From UBA6398 sp963644855 (GTDB lineage Bacteria; Bacteroidota; Bacteroidia; Bacteroidales; Bacteroidaceae), in the NCBI GenBank assembly GCA_963644855.1, contig CAVIQL010000021.1, positions 1 through 46,055 of the forward strand: a stretch of 46,055 bases of DNA, written 5' to 3'. Below are positions 26,474 to 36,778 of the stretch, piece after piece (within the stretch, counting starts at the first letter, position 1; each line of letters opens with the position of its first letter). The translations under genes were made by a program, and so were the position numbers. A model generated the notes under the pieces. The model was given only the letters and a program-made list of their open reading frames with translations. It made no database searches and was not told the origin of the DNA.

Positions 26474-27166
26474 ATGGAAGACAAGCAATATTGTTACAAA
26501 TATCCCCACCCGAGTGTTACTACCGATTGCGTGATATTCGGATTTGACGGAAACAAACTCAAGGTTCTGCTCATTGAGCGCGGCTTGGAGCCGTTTAAAG
26601 GTAAATGGGCTTTTCCCGGCGGCTTTCTAAGAATGGACGAGTCGGCAGAAGAAGGCGCTTTGCGCGAATTGCACGAAGAAACGGGGCTTACGGGTGCCTA
26701 CATTCGCCAGTTTCATACATTCGCTGCTGTAGACCGCGACCCGCGTGAACGAGTAATAACCATAGCATACTACGCATTGGTGCGACTGCAAGAGGTAGAA
26801 GGAGGCGACGATGCCGCACGGGCACAATGGTTCTCGCTCGACGAAGTTCCAGCATTAGCTTTTGACCACGACCAAATACTGCGCATGGCAGAACGCACGC
26901 TACGCAAGCAAATACATTTTGAACCGATAGGATTTGAACTGCTACCCGAAAAATTTACAATGAAAGCCTTGCAACAATTATACGAAGCAATACTAAACGT
27001 AAAGTTTGACCGACGAAATTTCTACAACAAAATGTTGCACCTCGGAATACTAAACCAATTGGACGAAACAGTAAAACAACCGGCAAAGAAAGACGCCTAT
27101 CTCTACACCTTCAACCATGAAATGTATGAAGAGATGAAACAAAAAGGATTCAGACTGGAATTTTAA
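26474..27166 (+). CDS. NrtR-type Nudix regulator (Nudix domain plus winged helix)
   Basis: The 230-residue protein has an N-terminal Nudix domain and a C-terminal winged-helix region (about 150-230) as in NrtR/AraR-type transcription factors, which sense ADP-ribose or related ligands. The Nudix box is complete (G50, E56, R64, E65, E68, E69, G71 in REL-x-EET-GL), so hydrolysis of an ADP-ribose-like substrate is possible as well as sensing. The C-terminal stretch FTMKALQQLYEAILNVKFDRRNF and LGIL matches the family DNA-binding domain. It is followed 16 bases later by an ADP-ribosylglycohydrolase gene and preceded by a promoter with paired operators, consistent with autoregulation. Exact ligand and other targets are unknown. 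Confidence 0.88.
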   Translation: MEDKQYCYKYPHPSVTTDCVIFGFDGNKLKVLLIERGLEPFKGKWAFPGGFLRMDESAEEGALRELHEETGLTGAYIRQFHTFAAVDRDPRERVITIAYYALVRLQEVEGGDDAARAQWFSLDEVPALAFDHDQILRMAERTLRKQIHFEPIGFELLPEKFTMKALQQLYEAILNVKFDRRNFYNKMLHLGILNQLDETVKQPAKKDAYLYTFNHEMYEEMKQKGFRLEF

Positions 27167-27182
27167 CCCCCAAAACAAAAAA

Positions 27183-28001
27183 ATGGATAATACAGAAACA
27201 AAAAAAATGAAAAACCTATTGCTCAGCGAAGCAATAGGCGACATCTCTGGCGAGCCCTACGAATTTCACGGCACCAAAGATTATGAAAAAGTAGACTTGC
27301 TGATTGACTACAACGACTACACCGACGACACCGTATGCACCTTTGCCTGCGCCGAAGCCTTGCTATACCACAAAGACATGGCTACCACTTTGTGGGAACG
27401 GGGACGCGCGGATATTTACAGAGGCTATGGAGGGAGTTTTTTTCATTGGCTTACAGCGCACGAAGTAGAAGAACCATACAATTCCTTTGGCAATGGGAGC
27501 GCCATGCGTTGTTCGGCCGCCGGTTTCCTGGCAAAAAGCAAAGAAGAATGCATAGAAATGGCTACACAAACCGCACTGCCCACACACAATCACCCCGAAG
27601 GAATTAAAGGCGCGGTGGCCGCCGCCCTTGCTACCTATTACGCAATGCAGGGAAAGGACAAGAATTTCATACGAAAGCATGTGCTCAACGAATATTACCC
27701 CAGTTGGAACGACAAAACCTATGGCATTATTCACGCAAGTTATCATTATGACGAAACATGCCAAAACACAATTCCTGCAGCCCTGCTTAGTTTTTTTGAA
27801 AGCAACAACTATGCAGATTGTCTGAAACTCTCCATCGCCCTTGGCGGAGATGCCGATACTCTTGCCGCAATTGCAGGTCCAATAGCCTATGCCTATTATA
27901 AATATATGCCCGAAGAACTTGTGGAGAACGCACTGAAAAAATTGCCCGACTGGATGCGCGAACTTAACGACGAATTTGACGAATATTGCAACAGTCATTA
28001 A
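27183..28001 (+). CDS. ADP-ribosylglycohydrolase family protein (DraG/ARH-like)
   Basis: Members of this family remove ADP-ribose from proteins or small molecules using a two-metal site. The 272-residue protein keeps the metal ligands: YTDDT with D48 and D49, and GGDADT with D223, D225 and T226. It also keeps the family blocks GDISGEPYE, GNGSAMR and THNHPEG. An internal ATG at 27210 (MKNLLLSEAIGD) is closer to the usual family start; the ATG at 27183 is kept because it follows the Nudix stop directly. The pairing with a Nudix regulator suggests linked handling of ADP-ribose or NAD-derived ligands. The natural substrate is unknown. Confidence 0.9.
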   Translation: MDNTETKKMKNLLLSEAIGDISGEPYEFHGTKDYEKVDLLIDYNDYTDDTVCTFACAEALLYHKDMATTLWERGRADIYRGYGGSFFHWLTAHEVEEPYNSFGNGSAMRCSAAGFLAKSKEECIEMATQTALPTHNHPEGIKGAVAAALATYYAMQGKDKNFIRKHVLNEYYPSWNDKTYGIIHASYHYDETCQNTIPAALLSFFESNNYADCLKLSIALGGDADTLAAIAGPIAYAYYKYMPEELVENALKKLPDWMRELNDEFDEYCNSH

Positions 28002-28032
28002 ACACCCCGAAACGCAATACAACGAAAAAACA

Positions 28033-28065
28033 AGGGGTTGCGCCAACATTTGTAGCGCAACCCCT
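28033..28065. terminator. Bidirectional terminator between ADP-ribosylhydrolase gene and rpoC
   Basis: AGGGGTTGCGC (28033-28043) and its perfect complement at 28055-28065 form an 11-bp stem. It is followed by CATTTTTTAT on the plus strand and by TGTTTTTTCG on the minus strand, so it can end both convergent transcripts. Confidence 0.93.
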
Positions 28066-28089
28066 CATTTTTTATATCACTCTAAAAAC

Positions 28090-31000
28090 TTAGATCGTCA
28101 TAGGAGCGTCGATATTGTCGTCGCCATATTCGTCAATCTGTTTGTTTTTTTTGTCATACATAGCCTGCTCGTAATCATCACGGTCGGCAACGATTACTTT
28201 GTTGAACTGGCGCATACCAGTTCCCGCAGGAATCAAATGACCGCAGATTACATTCTCCTTCATACCCTCGAGCGGATCGACTTTGCCGCGAATTGCAGCA
28301 TCGTTGAGCACCTTGGTTGTTTCCTGGAAGGACGCAGCCGACATGAAACTCTTTGTCTGCAAAGCGGCACGCGTGATACCCTGAAGTATCTGCACTGAAG
28401 TTGCAGCAATAGCGTCGCGCGCTTCAACACCACGAAGATCTTTGCGTTTGAGCATGGAGTTCTCGTCGCGCAAACGGCGAACGGTGATAATCATACCCTT
28501 CTTCATGTTCTCGCTGTCGCCTGCATCGGTAACAACTTTCTTGCCCCAAATGCGATCGTTCTCTTCCGAGAAATCTATCTTGTCTACTATTTCCTTTTCA
28601 AGGAACTGAGTATCTCCCGGGTCGACAATCTGCACCTTGCGCATCATTTGTCGCACGATTACTTCGAAGTGTTTGTCGTTGATCTTCACACCCTGCAAAC
28701 GGTAAACGTCTTGCACCTCGTTTACAATGTACTCCTGCACAGCGGTAGGACCTTTGATTGCAAGAATATCGTCGGGAGTGATTGAACCAGCAGAGAGCGG
28801 TGTTCCAGCACGCACGAAGTCGTTCTGCTGCACAAGTATCTGCTTTGACAATGGTACGAGATATTTCTTTACATCACCGATTTTAGGAGTAACAATAATC
28901 TCACGATTTCCACGCTTCACGCCACCCATTGTGATTTCACCGTCGATTTCGGAAACTACAGCAGGGTTGGACGGATTACGAGCCTCAAAGAGTTCGGTAA
29001 CACGCGGCAGACCACCGGTGATATCGCCCGCCTTACTTGTGGCACGCGCAATTTTTACAAGCACATCACCCGCCTTGACATTCTGACCGTCTTCAACTGC
29101 AAGACGACCGTCGATAGGCAAGTTGTAAGAGCAAAGCACCTCGCCATTCTCGTCAAGAATATGACAAGTAGGTACGCGAGATTTTTCCTTGGACTCAATG
29201 ATAATCTTTTCGCTAAGACCTGTTGCTTCGTCAATATCTACACGGTAAGTAATATTGTCGAGAACATCTTCAAACTTAATCTTACCGCCAAATTCGGTAA
29301 CAATAACGGCGTTGAAAGGATCCCATTTTGCAACAATAGTACCTTTATCCACAACATCGCCATCGTTTACGAAAAGTTCTGCGCCATAGGGAACATTCTG
29401 AGTGGAGATTGCAATACCAGTATTCTCGTCCACGAAATGAACCTCGGCCAAACGTCCAACAACAATCTTTCCGGTAGAACCGTCATCATGTGTGATATCA
29501 ATCGTACGAAGTTCCTCGAATTCCAAACGAGATTTGTGTTTCGACACAATAGTTGCATTTGCTGCAGCATTGGCAGCCACACCACCAGCGTGGAATGTAC
29601 GAAGAGTAAGCTGTGTACCAGGCTCACCGATAGACTGCGCTGCAATCACGCCGACAGCCTCGCCGAGTTGAACCATGCGACCTGTGGCAAGGTTGCGACC
29701 ATAACATTTTTGACAAACGCCATGTTTGCTTTCGCAAGTGAGTACCGAGCGAATTTCTACGCTTTCAATCGGAGATTTTTCGATTTCTTCTGCAAGAGGT
29801 TCGGTGATTTCTTCACCTGCAGCCACAATGAGTTTACCTGTAGAAGGATTGTATATATCGTGAACGGAAACACGTCCGAGAATACGATCGTAGAGAGAAG
29901 AAATAACGTCTTCACCATCTTTTAGAGACGTGCAGACAAGTCCACGAAGTGTACCGCAGTCCTCCTCTGTGATAATCACATCATGAGATACATCTACAAG
30001 ACGACGGGTAAGGTAACCTGCATCGGCAGTCTTCAAAGCTGTATCTGCAAGACCCTTACGGGCACCATGGGTAGAAATAAAGTACTCAAGCACAGACATA
30101 CCCTCTTTGAAGTTGGAAAGAATCGGGTTTTCAATAATCTGTGCACCTTCTGCACCAGCCTTCTGAGGTTTTGCCATAAGACCACGCATACCAGCAAGCT
30201 GCGCAATCTGATCAGCAGAACCACGGGCTCCTGAATCAAGCATCATATACACAGCATTGAAACCACCGTCAGCACTCGACATCTGCTCCATAAGAGTCTT
30301 TTTGAGATCGGTATTGACGTGAGTCCAAGCATCGATAACTTGGTTATAACGTTCATTATCGGTAATGAAACCCATCTGATAGTTTGCCGTAATCTGATCA
30401 ACCTCTGCGTTACCACGAGCCACGATTTCTTTCTTCTCCTCGGGAATGATAATATCACCAAGGTTGAACGAAAGACCTGCAAGATAAGCCATCTTATAAC
30501 CAAGATTCTTGATACCATCAAGGAATTCACAAGCACGAGCCATACCAACCGTCTTAATAACGAGGGAGATAATGTCGCGAAGAGATTTCTTGGATATAAG
30601 TTTATTGATAAAGCCACACTCCTCAGGAATGATTTCATTGACAATCACGCGACCAACAGAAGTTTCAACGAGGTGCTTTTCTGGAATTCCATCCTCGTTT
30701 ATATCATTTACAAGAACTTTTACTGGAGCGTGAACATCAACTCTCTTCTCATTGTATGCAATGATAGCCTCTTCTGGACCATAGAATGTGAGTCCTTCGC
30801 CTTTGCTTCCCGGACGGAGTTTGGTTATATAATACAATCCGAGCACCATATCCTGTGAAGGAACAGTAATAGGAGCGCCATTGGCAGGGTTGAGAATATT
30901 ATGACTCTGAAGCATGAGCACCTGAGCTTCAAGAACAGCCTCGTTGCTCAAAGGCAAGTGAACAGCCATTTGGTCTCCGTCGAAGTCAGCATTGAATGGC

Positions 31001-32418
31001 GTACAAGCCAAGGGATGCAACTGAATAGCCTTGCCTTCTATAAGCTTTGGCTGGAAAGCCTGAATACTCAAACGGTGAAGAGTCGGTGCGCGGTTGAGCA
31101 TCACAGGATGTCCCTTCATTACGTATTCAAGAATATCCCAAATAACAGGATCATGACGATCTATTATTTTCTTGGCACTCTTCACTGTCTTAACAATTCC
31201 ACGTTCAATAAGTTTACGAATTATGAACGGCTTGTAAAGCTCTGCAGCCATAAGTTTTGGCAAACCACACTCGCCCATCTTAAGTTCTGGACCTACCACG
31301 ATTACCGAACGTGCAGAATAGTCAACACGTTTACCAAGTAGATTCTGACGGAAACGTCCAGGTTTTCCTTTGAGAGCATCTGAAAGAGATTTGAGCGGAC
31401 GAGCTGATTCACTCTTTACAGCACTACTCTTGCGCGAATTGTCGAACAAACTGTCTACAGCCTCTTGCAACATACGTTTCTCATTACGGAGAATTACCTC
31501 TGGAGCTTTGATTTCGATGAGACGTTTGAGACGATTGTTGCGAATAAGCACACGACGATAAAGATCATTGAGATCTGATGTTGCAAAACGTCCGCCATCA
31601 AGAGGTACAAGGGGGCGAAGTTCGGGCGGAATCACAGGAATAATGTTCATTATCATCCACTCGGGCTTATTTCTACCACGACTTGAACGGAACGCTTCTA
31701 CTACTTGAAGACGTTTTAAAGCCTCGGTTTTACGCTGCTGAGACGTATCGTTGTTGGCACGATCACGAAGTTCGTATGAAAGAGAATCAAGATCCAATCC
31801 CTTCAACAAATCATAGATAGCTTCGCCACCCATTTTTGCTATAAATTTATTAGGATCGGAATCGTCAAGATATTGGTTGTCTTTCGGCAACTTGTCAGTA
31901 AGATTGATGTATTCTTCCTCTGTAAGGAGATCCATCTTGCTTACACCCTCCTCGTCGTCCTCGTCTTTCTTTTCAAGGATGCCCGGCTGAATCACGACAT
32001 AACGCTCATAATATATTATCATATCGAGTTTCTTGGTTGGGATACCAAGAAGATAGCCTATCTTATTGGGCAATGAACGGAAATACCAAATATGTGCAAC
32101 TGGAACAACCAATTGAATATGACCGCAACGATCACGACGCACTTTCTTTTCTGTTACTTCTACACCGCAACGGTCGCATACTATACCCTTGTAGCGTATG
32201 CCTTTATATTTTCCACAATGACATTCATAGTCCTTTGTAGGACCAAAAATGCGTTCGCAAAAAAGACCATCTCGCTCCGGTTTATAGGTACGATAATTAA
32301 TGGTTTCTGGTTTCAACACCTCGCCAAACGAATTTTCCAAAATCTCTTCAGGTGAAGCAAGACCTATGGAAATCTTCGAAAACTGACTCTTTATCTTGTT
32401 TTCTTTTTTGAAAGCCAT
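28090..32418 (-). CDS. rpoC: DNA-directed RNA polymerase subunit beta'
   Basis: The 1,442-residue beta' subunit holds the catalytic magnesium loop NADFDGDQM at 476-484. The N-terminal zinc site is CHCGKYKG...CDRCG (about 65-85) and the second zinc site is CESKHGVCQKCYG. The bridge-helix and trigger-loop region is also present. Its length is typical of Bacteroidota. It starts 42 bases after the rpoB stop and is the last gene of the long minus-strand unit, ending at a bidirectional terminator. Confidence 0.98.
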   Translation of the reverse strand: MAFKKENKIKSQFSKISIGLASPEEILENSFGEVLKPETINYRTYKPERDGLFCERIFGPTKDYECHCGKYKGIRYKGIVCDRCGVEVTEKKVRRDRCGHIQLVVPVAHIWYFRSLPNKIGYLLGIPTKKLDMIIYYERYVVIQPGILEKKDEDDEEGVSKMDLLTEEEYINLTDKLPKDNQYLDDSDPNKFIAKMGGEAIYDLLKGLDLDSLSYELRDRANNDTSQQRKTEALKRLQVVEAFRSSRGRNKPEWMIMNIIPVIPPELRPLVPLDGGRFATSDLNDLYRRVLIRNNRLKRLIEIKAPEVILRNEKRMLQEAVDSLFDNSRKSSAVKSESARPLKSLSDALKGKPGRFRQNLLGKRVDYSARSVIVVGPELKMGECGLPKLMAAELYKPFIIRKLIERGIVKTVKSAKKIIDRHDPVIWDILEYVMKGHPVMLNRAPTLHRLSIQAFQPKLIEGKAIQLHPLACTPFNADFDGDQMAVHLPLSNEAVLEAQVLMLQSHNILNPANGAPITVPSQDMVLGLYYITKLRPGSKGEGLTFYGPEEAIIAYNEKRVDVHAPVKVLVNDINEDGIPEKHLVETSVGRVIVNEIIPEECGFINKLISKKSLRDIISLVIKTVGMARACEFLDGIKNLGYKMAYLAGLSFNLGDIIIPEEKKEIVARGNAEVDQITANYQMGFITDNERYNQVIDAWTHVNTDLKKTLMEQMSSADGGFNAVYMMLDSGARGSADQIAQLAGMRGLMAKPQKAGAEGAQIIENPILSNFKEGMSVLEYFISTHGARKGLADTALKTADAGYLTRRLVDVSHDVIITEEDCGTLRGLVCTSLKDGEDVISSLYDRILGRVSVHDIYNPSTGKLIVAAGEEITEPLAEEIEKSPIESVEIRSVLTCESKHGVCQKCYGRNLATGRMVQLGEAVGVIAAQSIGEPGTQLTLRTFHAGGVAANAAANATIVSKHKSRLEFEELRTIDITHDDGSTGKIVVGRLAEVHFVDENTGIAISTQNVPYGAELFVNDGDVVDKGTIVAKWDPFNAVIVTEFGGKIKFEDVLDNITYRVDIDEATGLSEKIIIESKEKSRVPTCHILDENGEVLCSYNLPIDGRLAVEDGQNVKAGDVLVKIARATSKAGDITGGLPRVTELFEARNPSNPAVVSEIDGEITMGGVKRGNREIIVTPKIGDVKKYLVPLSKQILVQQNDFVRAGTPLSAGSITPDDILAIKGPTAVQEYIVNEVQDVYRLQGVKINDKHFEVIVRQMMRKVQIVDPGDTQFLEKEIVDKIDFSEENDRIWGKKVVTDAGDSENMKKGMIITVRRLRDENSMLKRKDLRGVEARDAIAATSVQILQGITRAALQTKSFMSAASFQETTKVLNDAAIRGKVDPLEGMKENVICGHLIPAGTGMRQFNKVIVADRDDYEQAMYDKKNKQIDEYGDDNIDAPMTI

Positions 32419-32460
32419 GTTTTATATGTATATAAATATTGAAAAAGAGTTTTCTGAAAA

Positions 32461-35400
32461 TTATTCGAGCGACACACTCAGGCCAAGACCTTGGAGTTCA
32501 TGGAGCAACACATTTAGAGATTCAGGTATGCCTGGAGTTCCAATGGGATCGCCCTTAACGATAGATTCGTAAGCCTTTGCACGTCCTACAACATCATCAC
32601 TCTTAATTGTAAGCATTTCCTGGAGCACATGAGACGCACCGAATGCTTCAAGAGCCCAAACCTCCATTTCTCCAAAACGCTGACCACCGAATTGCGCTTT
32701 TCCACCGAGTGGCTGCTGTGTGATTAGAGAATATGGACCAATGGAACGTGCGTGCATCTTATCCTCAACCATATGCCCGAGTTTAAGCATATAGGTAACA
32801 CCTACCGTAGCTTTTTGATCGAAAGGTTCACCTGTTTCTCCATCATACAACTGCATGGAGCCATAACGTGGCAATCCTGCCTTGTCAGTCCATTCGCAAA
32901 GATCTTCAAGTTTTGCACCATCGAAAATAGGTGTGCTGAATTTAACGCCCAAACGTTTACCTGCAGCACCAAGTACTGCTTCAAAAATCTGTCCGAGGTT
33001 CATACGCGAAGGCACACCCAGAGGGTTGAGCACAATGTCCACAGGACGACCATCTGCAAGGAACGGCATATCTTCTTGGCGCACAATCTTGGAAACAATA
33101 CCCTTATTACCATGACGACCTGCCATCTTATCACCAACACCAATCTTACGTTTCTTGGCAATATATACCTTGGCCATCTGAATAATACCCGAGGGAAGTT
33201 CGTCGCCGATGGTAATAGCAAACTTACTACGCTTGAGTTGTGCGTCCATTGTATTGAACTTCTTAAGATAGTTCAATATGAGTTTCTGGATCAATTCGTT
33301 CTTAGCAGCATCACCTGTCCATTTGCTAAGTTGTATGGAAGTATAATCGAGATTCTCAAAGATTTCTCTCCTAAATTTCTCTCCTTTCGAAATAACTTCC
33401 ACTCCTGTATTATCTTTTATACCCTGCGAAGTGCGTCCTTTGGTAAGGATTACGAGTTTCTCAACTAGAGTCTCTTTGAGCTCTGCTGTTTCGGTTTCGA
33501 ATTTCTTATCGAGTTTTTCAAGTTCCACCTTATCGGCAGCCTTTGAAGCACGAGTTTTCATTGCCTTGGAGAACAAACGACGATCAATAACCACACCGCT
33601 TAACGAAGGATTGGCTTTGAGAGACGCGTCTTTAACATCGCCGGCTTTGTCGCCGAAGATTGCACGCAAAAGTTTCTCTTCGGGTGAAGGATCGCTCTCA
33701 CCCTTAGGTGTAATTTTACCAATCATGATATCTCCCGGCTCCACGCGTGCACCGATACGGATAATTCCATTATCATCCAAATCCTTGGTTGCTTCCTCGC
33801 TTACATTGGGGATATCGTTTGTGAGTTCCTCAAGACCGCGTTTTGTTTCACGTACCTCAAGCGAATATTCGTCTATATGTATAGATGTCAGTACATCTTC
33901 GCGCACGCAACGTTCGCTAAGCACTATAGCATCCTCATAATTATAGCCTTTCCACGGCATGTAAGCCACAAGTAAATTGCGACCCAATGCGAGTTCACCT
34001 TTCTCCGTGGCGTAACCTTCGGTAAGAATGTCGCCTTTCTTTACGCGCTGACCTTTTTCACAGATTGGGCGAAGGTCAACCACCATGTTTTGGTTAGTGC
34101 GACGGAACTTAGGTATCTTGTACGATTTGAGTGCAGATTCAAAGCTCACAAATTCTTCGTCTTCGGTACGATCGTAAAGTATATCGATACGAGTTGCATC
34201 TACATAATCAACTATGCCATCGCCTTCTGCGGTAATCATAGTGCGTGAATTTTCGCAAACTTGCTTCTCGATACCAGTACCAACGATTGGAGCTTCGTTG
34301 TGAATCAAAGGAACTGCCTGACGCATCATATTGGAACCCATCAATGCACGGTGAGCATCGTCGTGCTCCAAGAAAGGAATAAGTGCTGCAGCAATAGAAG
34401 CTATCTGTTGCGGAGCCACATCCATAAGATCCACTTGTGAGGGTGGAACAACAGGATAGTCTGCATCGCGACGACATTTTACTTTGTCGCGAATGAATGT
34501 TCCGTCATCATTGAGCGGAGCATTTCCTTGACCAATAATCTTTTCCTCCTCCTCTTCGGCTGAAAGGTAAACGATATGGTCATTATTCAAGTCAACCACA
34601 GAATCTTTTACCACTCGGTAAGGAGTTTCGATGAAGCCAAGGTTATCTATTTTGGCATAAACACAAAGCGAAGAAATAAGACCAATGTTAGGACCTTCAG
34701 GCGACTCAATCGGGCAAAGACGACCATAGTGAGTATAGTGTACGTCGCGCACCTCAAATCCAGCACGCTCACGCGACAAACCGCCAGGACCAAGTGCAGA
34801 CAAACGGCGCTTGTGAGTAACCTCGGCAAGTGGGTTGGTCTGATCCATAAACTGCGACAAAGGATTGGTTCCAAAGAACGAATTAATAACCGACGATATC
34901 GTCTTGGTATTAATAAGATCGGTTGGAGTAAACACCTCGTTGTCGCGCACATTCATGCGTTCGCGGATTGTGCGACTCATACGTGCAAGACCGATAGCAA
35001 ACTGATTGGCCAACTGCTCACCCACAGTGCGCACACGGCGGTTGCTCAAATGATCGATATCATCAACAGTAGCCTTTGAATTTATCAGACGGATAAGGTA
35101 TTTAATGATTTCGATTATATCTTCTTTGGTAAGAACGCGCACACTCATATCGGTGTTCAAACCAAGTTTCTTATTAATTCGATAACGTCCGACTTCGTCA
35201 AGATCATAACGCTTATCAGAAAAGAAAAGTCCGTTAATAACTTCGCGAGCACTCGCATCATCGGCAGGATCCGCATTACGAAGCTGACGATATATATGAA
35301 GCACCGCCTCTTTCTCTGAATTACAAGGGTCTTTCTTTAGCGTATTGAATATTATAGAATAGTCAAGACCACCCGTATCCTCTTTATGTACAAGGATCGT

Positions 35401-36273
35401 CTTTTCACCACTATCTATAATTGCAGGAATGTTCTCTTCGGTAATCTCTTCTTCGCGCTCAAGAATAATCTCATTACGCTCAATAGACACCATTTCGCCC
35501 GTACTCTCGTCTACGAAATCCTCGAGCCAACTCTTGACAACCCTTCCTGCTACACGGCTACCAATATACTTCTTAAGGTTAGCCTTGTTTACCTTCACAC
35601 TCTCGGCAAGGTCGAAAATATCAAGAACATCTTTATCCGTCTCAAAGCCTATTGCACGCAACAAAGTAGTTACAGGCAATTTTTTCTTACGGTCGATGTA
35701 AGCATACATCACATTGTTGATGTCGGTTGCAAACTCAATCCATGAACCTTTAAACGGAATAATACGGGCAGAATACAATTGTGTTCCATTGGCATGAACA
35801 CTCGAGCCAAAGAACACACCAGGCGAACGGTGAAGTTGGGAAACTACCACACGTTCAGCACCGTTGATAACGAATGTACCATAATCGGTCATGTATGGAA
35901 TAGGTCCCAAGAAAACATTTTGCACCACTGTGTCAAAATCTTCATGGCCTGGATCCGTACAGTATAGTTTCAGTTTGGCTTTCAAAGGAACGCAATACGT
36001 AAGCCCGCGTTCAAGGCACTCTTCAATTGAATATCTTGGAGAATCAATTGAATAGTCAAGAAATTCGAGAACAAAATTATTACGCGTGTCGGCAATTGGG
36101 AAATTCTCTGCAAAAACCTTATAGAGTCCATCGTTCTTGCGCTGTTCAGGTGGAGTATCCAATTGAAGGAAATCCCTGAAAGATTTTATCTGAACGTCAA
36201 GAAAGTCAGGAAATGGCATCGGCTCCTTCACCGAAGCGAAATTTATTCTCTGGTTTACTAATTTTGAGGACAT
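32461..36273 (-). CDS. rpoB: DNA-directed RNA polymerase subunit beta
   Basis: The 1,270-residue beta subunit forms most of the pincer and rifampicin pocket. The rifampicin region (around 465-495) reads SQFMDQTNPL and THKRRLSALGPGG, with the aspartate, histidine and serine commonly altered in resistant strains all in their usual state. Rifampicin susceptibility at this target is therefore expected. The C-terminal FGGQRFGEMEVWALEAFGA block is complete. It is cotranscribed with rplL and rpoC, but a strong hairpin lies between rplL and rpoB. Confidence 0.98.
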   Translation of the reverse strand: MSSKLVNQRINFASVKEPMPFPDFLDVQIKSFRDFLQLDTPPEQRKNDGLYKVFAENFPIADTRNNFVLEFLDYSIDSPRYSIEECLERGLTYCVPLKAKLKLYCTDPGHEDFDTVVQNVFLGPIPYMTDYGTFVINGAERVVVSQLHRSPGVFFGSSVHANGTQLYSARIIPFKGSWIEFATDINNVMYAYIDRKKKLPVTTLLRAIGFETDKDVLDIFDLAESVKVNKANLKKYIGSRVAGRVVKSWLEDFVDESTGEMVSIERNEIILEREEEITEENIPAIIDSGEKTILVHKEDTGGLDYSIIFNTLKKDPCNSEKEAVLHIYRQLRNADPADDASAREVINGLFFSDKRYDLDEVGRYRINKKLGLNTDMSVRVLTKEDIIEIIKYLIRLINSKATVDDIDHLSNRRVRTVGEQLANQFAIGLARMSRTIRERMNVRDNEVFTPTDLINTKTISSVINSFFGTNPLSQFMDQTNPLAEVTHKRRLSALGPGGLSRERAGFEVRDVHYTHYGRLCPIESPEGPNIGLISSLCVYAKIDNLGFIETPYRVVKDSVVDLNNDHIVYLSAEEEEEKIIGQGNAPLNDDGTFIRDKVKCRRDADYPVVPPSQVDLMDVAPQQIASIAAALIPFLEHDDAHRALMGSNMMRQAVPLIHNEAPIVGTGIEKQVCENSRTMITAEGDGIVDYVDATRIDILYDRTEDEEFVSFESALKSYKIPKFRRTNQNMVVDLRPICEKGQRVKKGDILTEGYATEKGELALGRNLLVAYMPWKGYNYEDAIVLSERCVREDVLTSIHIDEYSLEVRETKRGLEELTNDIPNVSEEATKDLDDNGIIRIGARVEPGDIMIGKITPKGESDPSPEEKLLRAIFGDKAGDVKDASLKANPSLSGVVIDRRLFSKAMKTRASKAADKVELEKLDKKFETETAELKETLVEKLVILTKGRTSQGIKDNTGVEVISKGEKFRREIFENLDYTSIQLSKWTGDAAKNELIQKLILNYLKKFNTMDAQLKRSKFAITIGDELPSGIIQMAKVYIAKKRKIGVGDKMAGRHGNKGIVSKIVRQEDMPFLADGRPVDIVLNPLGVPSRMNLGQIFEAVLGAAGKRLGVKFSTPIFDGAKLEDLCEWTDKAGLPRYGSMQLYDGETGEPFDQKATVGVTYMLKLGHMVEDKMHARSIGPYSLITQQPLGGKAQFGGQRFGEMEVWALEAFGASHVLQEMLTIKSDDVVGRAKAYESIVKGDPIGTPGIPESLNVLLHELQGLGLSVSLE

Positions 36274-36308
36274 TCGTTATATCTTGGTTATATGAAATTT
36301 ATATACGC

Positions 36309-36345
36309 AAAAAGTTAAGAACCCTCTACCAGAGGATTCTTAACT
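36309..36345 (-). terminator. Attenuator-like hairpin between rplL and rpoB
   Basis: On the minus strand AGTTAAGAATCCTCT pairs over 15 bp (one G-U) with AGAGGGTTCTTAACT around a GGT loop, followed directly by TTTTT. This is a full intrinsic-terminator shape inside the operon, 21 bases after the rplL stop and 36 before the rpoB start. In E. coli a partial terminator at the same place lowers rpoBC expression relative to ribosomal proteins; the same role here is inference. Confidence 0.8.
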
Positions 36346-36366
36346 GTATTGTAAGAGTTGTATAGA

Positions 36367-36741
36367 TTACTTAATCTCAACCTCAGCTCCTGCAGCTTCA
36401 ACAGCCTTCTTAAGAGCTTCAGCCTCTTCCTTAGCAACACCTTCTTTAAGTTTTGCAGGTGCTCCATCAACAAGATCCTTAGCTTCTTTCAAGCCAAGAC
36501 CGCAAGCTTCCTTAACAGCCTTTACAACTTGAAGTTTAGCGCTACCTGCGCTCTTGAGGACAACATCAAATGCTGTCTTCTCCTCAACTGCTTCTGCACC
36601 TGCTGCAGGACCAGCAGCTACAGCAACAGCTGCTGCTGCGGGCTCAATTCCATACTCGTCCTTGAGGACCTGAGCTAACTCGTTTACTTCTTTTACTGTC
36701 AAATTTACCAATTCTTCAGCAATAGCTTTAATATCTGCCAT
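36367..36741 (-). CDS. rplL: 50S ribosomal protein L7/L12 (bL12)
   Basis: This 124-residue acidic stalk protein recruits elongation factors to the ribosome. It has the N-terminal dimerisation helix (ADIKAIAEELVNLTVKEVNELAQVLKDEYG), an Ala-rich hinge and the C-terminal domain with KTAFDVVLKSAGSAKLQVVKAVKE and GLGLKEAKDLVDGAP. It lies 37 bases after rplJ, the usual partner. Confidence 0.98.
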   Translation of the reverse strand: MADIKAIAEELVNLTVKEVNELAQVLKDEYGIEPAAAAVAVAAGPAAGAEAVEEKTAFDVVLKSAGSAKLQVVKAVKEACGLGLKEAKDLVDGAPAKLKEGVAKEEAEALKKAVEAAGAEVEIK

Positions 36742-36778
36742 TTTTTTCTATTTTTATTGTTTTTATTCTGATTTGTTT

